17,211 nucleotides of DNA from Stenocarpella maydis (Eukaryota > Ascomycota > Sordariomycetes > Diaporthales > Diaporthaceae). The position numbers and the translations under genes are program-made. This document shows positions 1 to 9,293 of the stretch, in pieces. The stretch lies in assembly GCA_002270565.1 (NCBI GenBank), contig NQMI01000268.1:1-17211 (forward strand), written 5' to 3'. Below the pieces are notes generated by a model. The model worked only from the letters and a program-made list of their open reading frames with translations, ran no database searches and was not told where the DNA came from. Within the stretch, counting starts at the first letter, position 1, and every line of letters starts with the position of its first letter.

Positions 1-244
1 AGGAACAAGTAGTAAGTTACTATATATATCTTATATATATAATATACTAATAACTCTTTTTAGGGTTAATTAAAGAAGTGCAAATGTATATAGTTTATAC
101 TGTCTTTATAAGTTCGTTTTTCAATGAATATATGCAGGGTTGCCTAATCACAGGATTTAGGATATAATAATATAGCTAGAGTATCTAGTGAGGATGGATT
201 ACAGGAATTAGGAGTTGAGAACAGCCTTGGAGTATAAGATGAAG

Positions 245-2055
245 ATGGATTATATGATCTTACTGATGTATAGTAGTGAATGACTCTAGCTATGCAATAT
301 TAATATCTATTTCTACATCTGATTCTACATTAAGCTGATTAATGTTAACTCCCCTCTCAGATAGCCATATATAAAGATATATAAGGCTACCTATTAGTAA
401 TTTTAATAGACCAAGCCTTGGCTCTATATTATCATTAATATACTCTTGGAGATGAACCTTTAATATCTTATACTGATGTATAAATGGTATACTTTGAGTA
501 TTAGTAGTAAGTTAATTAGGTATTCCTCTAACTGACTGTATAATATTATTACAGATTAAGGCTGTTTCTGCTAGGAGATAAGCATCCAAGTTAATACTAT
601 CTTGTTTAATAATATTAAGGAGTTCTTGGAGTATGGATTCTGGTGCAGGGCACCTATAATCCTTGACCTTATCTGTATTAGGTAGATGATAGAGAACCTA
701 TGGCTTTCTAGGGATAATGTGTGGATAACCGTTTTATTTGCGAATGGGATGAGCATTCTAGAGCCGTACAAACTGGGCAAACTCATACTGAATTCATGGT
801 AAGTATATATAGAGTAATGCAATATGGTGTGCAAGGTTGTGCTTGTCCTATAGTCCTGATTCTTTAAGTTGTTCAAAGTATATTTATAATTATTAGTATA
901 ATATAAATGTATAATATATATTAGACTTATATATACTAACTAGAACTTAGCATGCCCTTCATATAGGCTTCCCCACTAATGTTCAATCTTGACATTATGT
1001 ATACTTTTCCCATATGACCAACACTTACGAAAGGTTAGGTCTGATTGTGTATTATTAGGTAGTACTGCCTGATTAGAGGTTATATTTGTGGTTGATGATG
1101 TCTAAATAGGATGAATTGGAAGTTGTTAATTACTGAATATTATTGATTGGTAATGTTGTGGTTGTGGGATTGTGCGTGGATGTTGAGGTCTTTGTATAAG
1201 GTCGGAATTTCATGATAAGTAATAATGTGTACTAGTAATAAGACCAGTCTCCCTGCCACGGTCTGCATGTATTAGTAGAGGGATATACTAATACTATTTA
1301 ACTATCTTAATATATTGTGCAAGTATAATCCGGGCTATAGTAGTGGAAATACTATAGTAAAACTATATAATGAATCTTAAATATGTATTAATCCTAGCAT
1401 AATACTTAATTCCATATGTAGATAGCTTTATATATCTGTTAATAGACTATATAAAGTTAGGGCTAAAGTATATCCAACCACCTTAATGTCTATATGCCTT
1501 TGAATGATGATGTTCAAGGCCGTCTAGGTGGAATATTAGGTAAACATTAGTAAGGATATCCCAGGGGATATTAACCATATGTTGTTGAAGGTGTACATAT
1601 AGCATGTTTCTTCCAATGCCCACTGCAAGGTTTTCTTTATACTATTCAGCCTTAAAAAACTGCTATAGATGGCTGCATGCATATTCAGCTTCTTCTGGAT
1701 TGCGCCGTTGGATAATATTGAGTTGTTTTTAAATATGTTTAACACTATATAGTGTTATAACCTGATTTTCCTTCATTATTAAATACTAAAGGATTTATAT
1801 ATTAGATAACCCTAATTCAAAGTAGAGTGTTGTAATTTGCTGCTGTAAATTAGGAGAGTTGATTGTTAAGCCCTGTAGAAGTTTAATTAAATGCTTCTTT
1901 AGATAAGCATATAATGTAGATTTCTATATAGAGACATTATAGAGCTGTTTAAGCTTAGAAAGTATAGTAGATATAGGTATTTGATCTTGAATTTTAGTTA
2001 TAATTCATGGATAATATGGATTAAGGTTGATTGATGGTTGTAGTATTATAAATAA
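245..2055 (-). pseudogene. RIP-decayed integrase-core (DDE-type) transposon gene
   Basis: Reading the minus strand downward from about 2055, one frame stays recognisable to about 935 if about 17 stops (mainly TAG, some TAA, two TGA) are read as mutated Gln, Arg or Trp codons. The N-terminal third has the helix-turn-helix-like pattern of fungal integrase-core proteins. Next come a decayed first catalytic block around 1436-1446 (KLSTYGI, with Asp changed to Asn), a conserved ADRGRET block at 1246-1266 and a KCWSYGKS block near 1000-1030. The frame then shifts by one across an AT-rich stretch at about 880-935 containing TACTAAT, a degraded intron or an indel. It continues with NAHPIRK near 735-760 and a C-terminal part to about 245. 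A CT-rich leader (minus strand, 2071-2126) precedes it. The family call rests on remembered motif order; no terminal repeats were identified. Confidence 0.72.
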
Positions 2056-2070
2056 TGGTGTAGGTAGTAG

Positions 2071-2126
2071 GTGAATGAAAAGAGAGAAGAGTAGAATGAG
2101 AGGGAGAAGCGGGGGAAGGCGGGGTA
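2071..2126 (-). promoter_or_regulatory. CT-rich leader upstream of the transposon relic
   Basis: On the plus strand this is an almost pure purine run (GA-rich, then G-rich). On the minus strand it is a pyrimidine tract ending just before the decayed integrase reading frame. CT-rich tracts are common in promoters and leaders of filamentous fungi, so position and polarity agree with the minus-strand reading of the relic. It has escaped the AT-enrichment seen around it. Confidence 0.35.
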
Positions 2127-2240
2127 GTTATATATAGATCTATATAGGGGTAATTAGTCATATACTTAGTAATAGATAGATTAAAAGCTTTAATAAATAA
2201 GACTTAATAAATATCTTATCTATAAAAGAATATAATATAT

Positions 2241-2320
2241 AATAAATACTTTATAAATAAAATAAATAAGCTTATTAAATACTTTATAAATAAGATCTAT
2301 TAAATACCTTTAAAATAAAG
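2241..2320. repeat. Imperfect AT-rich tandem repeat, about 25-30 bp unit
   Basis: Three imperfect copies of a unit built on ATTAAATACTTTATAAATAAG occur at about 2241-2270, 2274-2294 and 2299-2320, separated by short AGCTT or GATCT links. The two right-hand copies are 25 bp apart. It lies between the two relic genes and has no coding content. Local slippage or the end of a decayed element could produce it. Confidence 0.5.
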
Positions 2321-2680
2321 CTTATTATAGGTTTATAAAGTAGTATACATTATATATATTATAAATATATAATATATAATACTTTATTTATTATTATTTA
2401 CAATATACACAGTTATAAATAATTAATTACCTTTGAATGCTATTGTAGGTATCTAATGGTCTAAGAGTATTATATGAAGAAGTAGAATAGGGCCCTTACC
2501 AACCCCATATATACCTCTCTAAATATATCTAACCCTATTAGATCCTATCTATATTAGCCCCTTATGTAAAGACCTATAAACTCCCTAAAACTAACCCTTA
2601 GGTATTATAGGAAATGCCTTAGAAACACCAAAACCCCTATCCATGCCTGTACGGCAAGGGTCATGCCTAATCAACACCAA

Positions 2681-4124
2681 TCATTGCTTATAGTCATTAT
2701 CCAGGTCCTCCTCACCCCAAGCATTATAGAATGGCTCCCGTTTAATGCTGCGCGAGCAATAGCGGGATAGAACCTAATTGATCTCCATACCTAAGGCCTC
2801 CAGGGACTCATTAGAGGCAAGGTCCATCCAGCTAGCACCAGGGGGGGCTGGTCTATGCTGGATATGGGCGTAGCGAGGTATATAGCCCTCTATAGGCTTA
2901 TAGAAATCCTAAGGACCCATAATATAGCCCGCAGCACTTGTGGTGCGGGCGCGCGATATAGTGCGGGTAAGCGTAGTCTTGGACAGGCCCTTAAGGGAAT
3001 GATTAGGCCTAATCTTATTAGCCTAAGCCTTAGCTGGGGACTGAACGGTCTGATCACGCTTAATATGCTTTTTCTCATATATAAAGGGCGGTAGAAGCGG
3101 CTATATATGCTTGTTGGTAACATTAATAACGGAATTAGTTGCATCAGACTCCTAAGAACCCTTATTACCACTACTATTATTAATCACCTGTACATCCTGG
3201 GTGAAACGTGCCTAGTTATCTATATATATATTAGTATATATGTTTAGATCTCCATAGAGGGCTGTATAGTGACGTACTCTTGCAAGTACAGCCCTTAGCA
3301 GTTAATTTAGCCTGGCAATTAGTGCATGCGCCTCCAAAGTACTCAGGACTAAAGAGGCAAACGGTAAACGGCTGAGCACCCTTACTGCACACAGTATAAC
3401 GGGTCTATACAGTAGTAGGCGGCTTCATAAAGAGGTATGCAGCTATAGCCGAGTACTACTGCTGGCGAACAGGGTTGAACTCATAGCAGTTGGCAGCACC
3501 AAGATCGCTAGTATGGGTTATAAGCAGAAGACGCTAGATTTTCTATAATAAGGTTAGTATATGTTTGTACAGGTATATATATAGCTATATATATACTATC
3601 TCCTTGGTACCACTCTGGATTATGCGCTGGATGTCCTTGAAGCGCTGCTGAAGGATCTTATTTAAGTAGAATGAGGTTACCTCTATCTTCGTACTGTTGA
3701 TATTAATCTTGTATGGCGCTATAGGAAGCAGTTCACTATTGCACTCCTAGTTCTGGATGTCCCTGGGGTTGGTCTTGCGAATATGGAGGTGCACATAATA
3801 GGCCTCTATCTCCTGGGCCTCCTTTAACTCTGTATGCTCCCGATTAGTCTTCACGTTCTTTAGATCCATATTGTATAAAGGTAATAGGTCGCGATTGGCT
3901 TCCTTCTTTATGATAGAGCCCTGATTATTAATGACCTCGTCCTTATGACCCTTAGAGGCCTGATTATTGTTGTTAAACTTGTCCTTAGGCTTGTTCTTGG
4001 TTGTAGCGGGCTGCTGAGTGGTGATTGCGGCCTACTTCTTGTTCTTGCTGGAGCGGGTCTTGGGCTTACCGCCCGGACTGGACTTAGTTGAGCCCGGACT
4101 GGCCTTGGTATGATTGGCCGCCAT
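2681..4124 (-). pseudogene. Decayed spliced gene with DUF3716-like Cys pattern, amber stops only
   Basis: The ATG at 4122-4124 has a strong context (ACAATGG) and opens a frame of 444 codons ending at TGA 2681-2683, if two introns are removed. Intron 1 is 3543-3596 (54 nt, TACTAAC branch, TATAG acceptor). Intron 2 is 3220-3277 (58 nt, GTACGT donor, TACTAAT branch, TATAG acceptor), and its removal restores the frame exactly. Eleven codons are stops and all are TAG, best read as RIP-changed CAG or TGG; many CAG codons survive. The N-terminus is Lys/Ser/Pro-rich. The middle has the spacing C, PFxxC, GACxNC, CxC (minus strand, about 3390-3280) that recalls fungal DUF3716. The C-terminal part is basic, then acidic. 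Function is unknown; it is probably a multicopy or transposon-linked gene, because RIP acts on duplicated DNA. Confidence 0.68.
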
Positions 4125-4864
4125 TGTTGATCGTTGTACTGGACTGTGTGTAACTGTTTGGAACTGAATGGCGCTGTATAGGGCTGTAGAGATCTGTAGA
4201 GATATTAGTAAGCTAAGATGGTTGAGCACCCTTGTAGAGATGTTATCGTAGCTATATGAAAATGGCATAACTTTCTAGGTGCTAAAACCACCAAACTAGC
4301 GCTAATTTTAATAAAAAAAGTTAGTACCTATATATACTAATGTAAAATGGATTGAATAGGGGTAGTGATATAGGCTGAATAGGACTGTATGGGGGTATTT
4401 TAGATGTACTGTTTTGGTTGTTTGTGGAGGAAAGGAAGGCAGGAATTGGGTGGGTGGCTGTAGCTGTTTGACTCTAGCGGTGAGTAGGGCGCGCTAGTGT
4501 TTCTAGTGCTCTCATTGGCTAGTTTCTCCATAGGCTTGCTAATGACTATACAGGGGATTTCGATTGCATATACCTTTAGACGACCTTAGGGGTCTGATTA
4601 GGTGGGTGTGGTTCTAAGGGTTTTTGGGGTTTTTGGAAAGTTGCCCCTGTCGCGCACCATAAACAGTTACCTGAGCGCATTGCTAACCGGCAGCCGCCCG
4701 GCAAATGCTGACCACCTCCCTCTGCCTCTCCACCTCCGACCTCTTACAGGCACGATCCAGACGCCTACCCCGCAGAACTCTGCCCACTGGTCTTGTTGTG
4801 TGCATCTACTACTCAGTAGTGAGGTACTGTGATCAAGCCATCCGAAGTCGCCCCGCCGCGCGGA

Positions 4865-5073
4865 TGATAATGACCAACACAAGCACGGGTAGATCGGGAA
4901 CATTGCAATCACTACGGAGTATATCAAGAAATGCTAGGACTGCTCTCTTGATAAGCCAACATGTTAACTCCCGGCCCGACCCCTGGGGAGATCCCAAGAT
5001 AACCACCGCACCTCGAAACCTGTACTCATCTGGGCTTGTCCGATGCTTCTCCACGGTCTGCCGGGGGCGATAA
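4865..5073 (+). promoter_or_regulatory. Cluster of four HGATAA (AreA/NIT2-type) sites
   Basis: Four plus-strand matches to HGATAR lie within 209 bp and 135-345 bp upstream of the transporter start: TGATAA at 4865-4870, TGATAA at 4949-4954, AGATAA at 4997-5002 and CGATAA at 5068-5073. Random DNA gives about one HGATAR per 340 bp counting both strands, so this is a mild enrichment. Filamentous fungi use GATA factors (AreA/NIT2) to induce nitrogen-source permeases, including Dal5-type transporters. Binding is inferred, not shown. Confidence 0.45.
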
Positions 5074-5086
5074 GAAGTCTAGCAGC

Positions 5087-5113
5087 CTGCCCCCCCCCGC
5101 CCCCGCCCCGGCC
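5087..5113 (+). promoter_or_regulatory. C-rich leader tract with CreA/Mig1-like motifs
   Basis: This is a nearly uninterrupted C run broken by single G residues (CCCCGCCCC-type), about 95 bp upstream of the transporter ATG. The complement contains GCGGGG, which fits the CreA consensus SYGGRG. It could mediate carbon repression or simply be a pyrimidine-rich leader. The simple sequence makes chance matches likely. Confidence 0.3.
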
Positions 5114-5206
5114 GTTATAGATTTATGTGTTCCCCCAACCTGCCGCCTCCCGAGCGTTGACGTCGCCTCCCTAGCCAGCTCCCCTGTGTCTCGATACCAC
5201 CACAAC

Positions 5207-6945
5207 ATGGCTGATGTTGAGAAATCACACCCTGAAAGGGACACCGCCGTGTCCGCCAACGACGACAAGGTCCCCGCAATCCTCAGGCATGCCGACCGCA
5301 ACAATGCCGACGAGGCCCTCAAGGTCCTCCAGGGGGAGAATGGCGAGGTTATCGAGCTCACCCCCGAGGACGAGCGCAGGCTGCTGAGGAAGATCGACTG
5401 GAACCTCATGCCCCTCCTCTGTCTGGTCTATGGTCTCAACTACCTCGACAAGACCACCGTTTCTTACGCCTCCGTCATGGGTCTGAAGCAGGACATCGGG
5501 CTGTCTGGCAGCCAGTACAGCTGGATCGGGTCCATGTTCTACTTCGGATACCTGTTCTGGGAGTACCCGACCAATCGCCTGCTACAGCGGCTGCCTCTCG
5601 GGAAATGGAGTGCCTTTAATGTCATCATGTGGGGTCTTGTCCTATGCTGCATGGCGGCCACCAAGAACTTCGCCGGTGCCATGACCGTGCGCTTCTTTCT
5701 CGGCGTATTTGAAGCAGCAGTTACCCGTAAGTAGAGACACCGCGGCCCGTATTGCACTTCAAAAGTCCCCTGCGACTTTTCCTTGCGATGGGTAACTAAC
5801 AACAGGTAGCCGGATTTGCCCTGTTCACTTCGCAATGGTATACCGCCAAGGAACAAGGCGCCAGGACTGGCATATGGTTCTCATTCAACGGCTGGGGCCA
5901 GATTCTCGGTGGATTCGTTGCCTACGGGATCGCAGTCGGTACAGCCAGGAACCCAGTCGCCATTGAGTCGTGGCAGCTGCTGTTCCTTGTCATAGGCCTC
6001 TTCACTGCTTTCATCGGGGTCATCTTCCTGTTTGTCATGCCTGACAACCAGATGAATGCTCGGTTCCTGACAGAGAAGGAGAGGGTCCTTGCTATTGAGC
6101 GCATCCGGATCAACCAGCAGGGCGTGGGAAATAAACACTTCAAGTTTTACCAGTTCAAGGAGGCCCTTGCGGACCCTATGGTCTGGGCCTTCGTCTTCTA
6201 CAGTCTCGTTGCGGACATACCCAACGGTGGGATAAGCAACTTCTTCAGTCAGCTCATTGTCTCGTTCGGCTTTACAAACGAACAGTCCCTGCTGCTGGGG
6301 ACTCCTGGCGGAGCGGTCGAGGTATGTTCCTGTTCCTGCTTCTCACTAGTTATCCGAGAAGCCAAGCCCAAACAAGCCCAAACAAGCTTTTCAACCTGTC
6401 CGAGTGGCTTGCTGACATCTCTTGGCAAGGTTATCGCCCTTGTCGCCTGTGGTGTCCTTGGCGACCGCCTCGGGAACCGGCTCCTGGTATGCACCTCGGG
6501 TATGGTCCTTGCTATACTGGGGATGCTACTCATTACATGCCTCGACAACGACCACAGCACCGGCCGCCTCATTGGCTACTACCTCACGCAGGCTAGTCCC
6601 ACCCCCTTCGTCGCAATACTGTCCCTCATCTCGACCAACGTCGCCGGCTGGACCAAGAAAACAACTGTCGCTGCTATGTACCTGATTGGATACTGCGTGG
6701 GCAACATCATCGGGCCGCAGGTCTTCCGCGCGAAGGACGCACCGCAGTACAGGCCTGCTGAGATCACCATTGTGGTGTGCTATGTGGTCAGCCTCTTGGA
6801 TATCGGGTTCATATACTGCTGGTGTCGGTATCAGAACAAGAAGAAGGCAGAGGTCAGGGCTCAGCCCGGATATGTCAAGATTGAGGGACAGGAGTTCTTT
6901 GATTTAACGGATAGGGAGAACCCTGAGTTTATCTACTCTCTGTAA
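5207..6945 (+). CDS. MFS transporter, Dal5/anion:cation symporter (ACS) family
   Basis: Plasma-membrane major-facilitator permease, 515 aa, normal length for the family, with about 12 membrane segments. Known substrates in this family are organic anions and nitrogen compounds (allantoate, nicotinate, pantothenate, dipeptides); the substrate here cannot be told. The ATG at 5207 has context CACAACATGG. Exons are 5207-5726, 5810-6321 and 6430-6945. Intron 1 (83 nt) has a GTAAGT donor and TAACTAAC branch; the acceptor at 5809, not 5805, restores the family motif AAVTPGFALF. Intron 2 (108 nt) has GTATGT and CTGAC. The family signature NYLDK (about residues 78-82) leads into SYASVMGLKQD; WEYPTN is near 118-123 and RLPLGKW at 128-134. 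The soluble N-terminus is about 65 residues and the C-tail is charged. Convergent with the hydrolase gene downstream. Confidence 0.93.
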
Positions 6946-7581
6946 GAATAGTCGATAAAATTGCGATACTAAAAGCTCACTTATTACTGTCCATCCTGTC
7001 CTGCAGCCTTTGGTCCCGAGCAGCAGGAGCATTTCAAACCTAGGTATCAAAAAGCTACACAGAGCCGGCCGTCCCATGTACAACTGCCATCGGGCCATGT
7101 CACCCACCATGATTCAGCGGGTTCCAATGCTCCTGCTACTCGGCCAGGCGAACAGCATGATCACATCTATGGATCTGCTGCTGTCCGAGCCGCCTTGGAG
7201 TGGAGAGTAACTTGGAGCAATAAGACAAGTAACGCCCCGCCTCTTGCAGCTTCACGGACTTGCATGTGTGTAGTCACAAGTTGGCCGCCATGTCTTGGTT
7301 ACGTTTTCAATTTTATACCGGCTACATGTCTATCCGAGTAGGTCGTGATGGAACAAGAAGTGCCTCCCTTTTCAGCAGAAGCCTGACTTACAGAAGAACT
7401 TGACCATGCTTGACTTTCTCCTTCGAAAGAGGTGTGGGGATTTTGTCTCTCAAACACTTTACCATGACGTTCGCAGCCCGAAGTACGCGCTATGGCTTAA
7501 CTCAGATGGCGATTCTGCTGCTCTAAGAACTTGATAAGAAGACACTCGAGTAAACCATGACAGTGCATCTGACAGGTCTGT
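6946..7581. other. Intergenic region between convergent MFS and SGNH genes
   Basis: These 636 bp separate the stop codons of two genes that point at each other, so they should hold both 3' UTRs and polyadenylation sites. Short ORFs exist but none has a family pattern or a convincing start. No RNA gene, repeat or mobile element was recognised. Confidence 0.6.
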
Positions 7582-8498
7582 TCACCGGCCATCTGGATCA
7601 TTACCTACTGGAGGCTGAACCCACTCAACCGGAATCTGAGTGACAAAATCATACCAATAGTCCCCAAATACGCGGTACCCTTCATTCGTAGGATGCACAC
7701 CATCGCGCAAGAGCTTCTTCGAAAAAGATGTGAAATCCACAGCCAGCACCCGCCCGCCCGCGTCACGCCGCCGTCTGACCAAGCCAGGGATCAGGGCGTC
7801 GAACTGGCGGGTCCTGCGCGCCTGCGCCGAATCCCAGGTCCCAATGATCATTGCAACGAGAACGACCGCATCTGGGCGGGCGGCCGTGACCCGGTCGATG
7901 AGCATGGCCAGCCTCTCAGCCGCGGCGGCTGGGTCATTCCCTTCGGTCGAGATGGCACTACTCGAGTTCATGTCGTTGGTGCCCGCGTGCATCAAGACAA
8001 TGTTCGGTCGCTGTGCGAGTGATGGTCCCACGTTTTCCGTGATGAACTGGATCGTTTTACCTGACCAGGCCGCCTGTCATGATACGAGAGCATCAGATGT
8101 GCCCGGGATTAGTAGTCGGGTAAGTAGTAAGGTGGCCTTACAAAGTAGCCGTCTTTCATCGTACCAGCTGTCTCTGTCCCGGCGTACACGACCTGGTCCT
8201 CTGTAGTAAAGCATCTCCAGTCAGCTACCCGCCGGGTACTACATCAAGCAACAGAGTGCATCTTACGCGACAGGTCGTCCAGTAACCTCAGCCTATACCC
8301 GTTTCCGTCACCGCCGTCTTGGTCACTGAGGAAACCGACCGTGATGGAGTCTCCCACGCAGAGAATGCGCAACTCCGTGCCAGGCTTCAATGCTTTCCCG
8401 GGCTTCGTACCCCTGTACCTGAGGACTCCCGGGTCCTTGGTGCTCTTGTTGCAACCGAAGCGGAGGATACTCATAAACTGCCAAGGGCACCACCCCAT
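7582..8498 (-). CDS. SGNH/GDSL-type hydrolase (esterase/lipase family)
   Basis: Predicted serine esterase of the SGNH superfamily. The minus-strand model has exons 8498-8267, 8200-8142 and 8073-7582, giving 260 aa. Intron 1 (8201-8266, 66 nt, GTAAGA...CTACAG) and intron 2 (8074-8141, 68 nt, GTAAGG...GACAG) join the frame into YAGTETAGTMKDGYFAAWSG. Block I is GDSITVG with nucleophile Ser51, block III is HAGTNDM with Asn130, and block V is DGVHPT with Asp221 and His224. The substrate is unknown; relatives act on acyl or acetyl esters of lipids or polysaccharides. The start is uncertain: the ATG at 8498 has good context (ACAATGG) but gives no clear signal peptide. An alternative ATG at 8694, spliced over 8478-8559, gives 298 aa with a weak hydrophobic N-terminus. 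It is divergent from the oxidoreductase gene. Confidence 0.85.
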
Positions 8499-9293
8499 TG
8501 TTCGCGCAGCCACTTCTGGCTCCAGGCGGCACGGCGTCGGTGGGGTGGAGTCTAGATACTGTGCGTTTGCCGTCGTGGAATTTGAGCGTCAACCTACCCT
8601 TGGCGGTTAGGAGGGAGGTTTGGATCTGAACAGCCGGGGTTGGCGATGACGCAGAGCTGAAACAGCACAGACCTGCCCATCTTCCGCTGCGCATCCCAGG
8701 CTATTTTACCTAAGCGGGTTTGCTTGGTTGTTGATAGTGCCATCATCAGACGTCTGCAAGCACCCGGGCACCACCATCTCATGACCTCCTCTACTGGAGT
8801 CAGTCGAAAGCGACCACATATCGATACATCCGGGTCTGTTGCACCCCATCCTGCCTACCCAGGAAACCGGCGGTCACGGCCGACATGTTGATTCGACAAA
8901 GGAACGGGCTGCTCAATTGTCTGGCCTTGATACCTAGTAGGTATAGGGGTATCGAGCCAACAACCGGGGCTTGTGCATGTTTCCGAAGTTATCACGCAGA
9001 ATCGATGAATGCGAACTTGCATCTCCGCCGAGTACTCACAGCTCTCATAACATTCGGCGATTGCATCTGATCAACCCGACTCTTATCTGCGGGGAACTCT
9101 TGGTATCACACCACAGCGGCAGCATATTGTTCATCGTTCACACCGACGTCGGAAGACCACTGCCACGACGAGCCGGTCTGCTGCCTGGGTAGGACAGCAT
9201 CTACTGCAAGCCACCGCGAGGCCCAGGCTCGGACGCTGATGTATAAATCATCTATCAGTTGATATCCCTGTGCCCCCTACAAGCGTCAGCGAG
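8499..9293. promoter_or_regulatory. Shared divergent promoter region, SGNH and DAO genes
   Basis: These 795 bp lie between the likely starts of two genes transcribed away from each other, so both promoters must be here. A TATA-like GTATAAATC at 9241-9249 is about 45-50 bp upstream of the DAO start. A single minus-strand AGATAA (plus-strand TTATCT, 9083-9088) is present. The part next to the hydrolase may contain an extra 5' exon (8560-8694). A 10-bp inverted pair (CCTACCCAGG at 8854-8863 and CCTGGGTAGG at 9184-9193) is noted without known meaning. No other gene is supported. Confidence 0.5.

Larger units (their letters stand above)
1..4560. other. AT-rich, RIP-like block with decayed repeats
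   Basis: This block is visibly richer in A, T and TpA steps than the gene island that follows, and no intact ORF of normal length is present. Both strands contain recognisable protein relics, but their frames are interrupted mostly by TAG, as expected when CpA becomes TpA (CAG to TAG, CAA to TAA, or TGG to TAG from the other strand). This is the known signature of repeat-induced point mutation in Pezizomycotina. Two relic genes on the minus strand occupy about 245-2055 and 2681-4124. The stretch between them (2056-2680) is low-complexity AT sequence. The change to ordinary composition happens at about 4560-4650. RIP is inferred from stop-codon type and composition; no index was calculated. 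Confidence 0.8.
4125..5206. other. Transition from AT-rich block to gene island; upstream region of MFS gene
   Basis: No gene is supported here. The left part (4125-4560) is the leader side of the decayed minus-strand gene; it includes a tandem 10-bp direct repeat (CTGTAGAGAT at 4184-4193 and 4194-4203). From about 4600 composition becomes normal and the DNA is the likely promoter and leader of the MFS transporter. Several short overlapping ORFs on both strands have no start context, codon pattern or family match and are treated as chance. A reading frame joined to the MFS gene extends back to a TTG at 5036, but that upstream part is Pro-rich, unlike the family, and better read as leader. Confidence 0.6.

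Noticed and set aside
571..876. 101-codon minus-strand ORF
   Set aside because: It overlaps the integrase relic, whose NAHPIRK block lies in a different frame; the ORF has no family pattern.
2855..3171. Short ORFs on both strands at 2855-3171
   Set aside because: They are out of frame with the spliced relic gene (2681-4124), which explains the region better through its second intron.
2681..4124. Amber recoding to explain TAG-only stops
   Set aside because: The neighbouring relic also carries TAA and TGA, surviving Gln codons are nearly all CAG, and RIP explains the pattern without recoding.
4602..5073. Several ORFs of 70-120 codons upstream of the MFS gene
   Set aside because: They overlap each other on both strands, lack splice or motif support, and cover the probable promoter.
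5036..5206. Upstream in-frame extension of the MFS ORF from a TTG
   Set aside because: It lacks an ATG, is Pro/Ser-rich unlike the family, and contains the C-rich leader; the ATG at 5207 has a strong context and gives the family length.
8854..9193. 10-bp inverted pair as terminal repeats of a mobile element
   Set aside because: Arms are only 10 bp, no target duplication is visible, and the interior has no transposase or repeat pattern.
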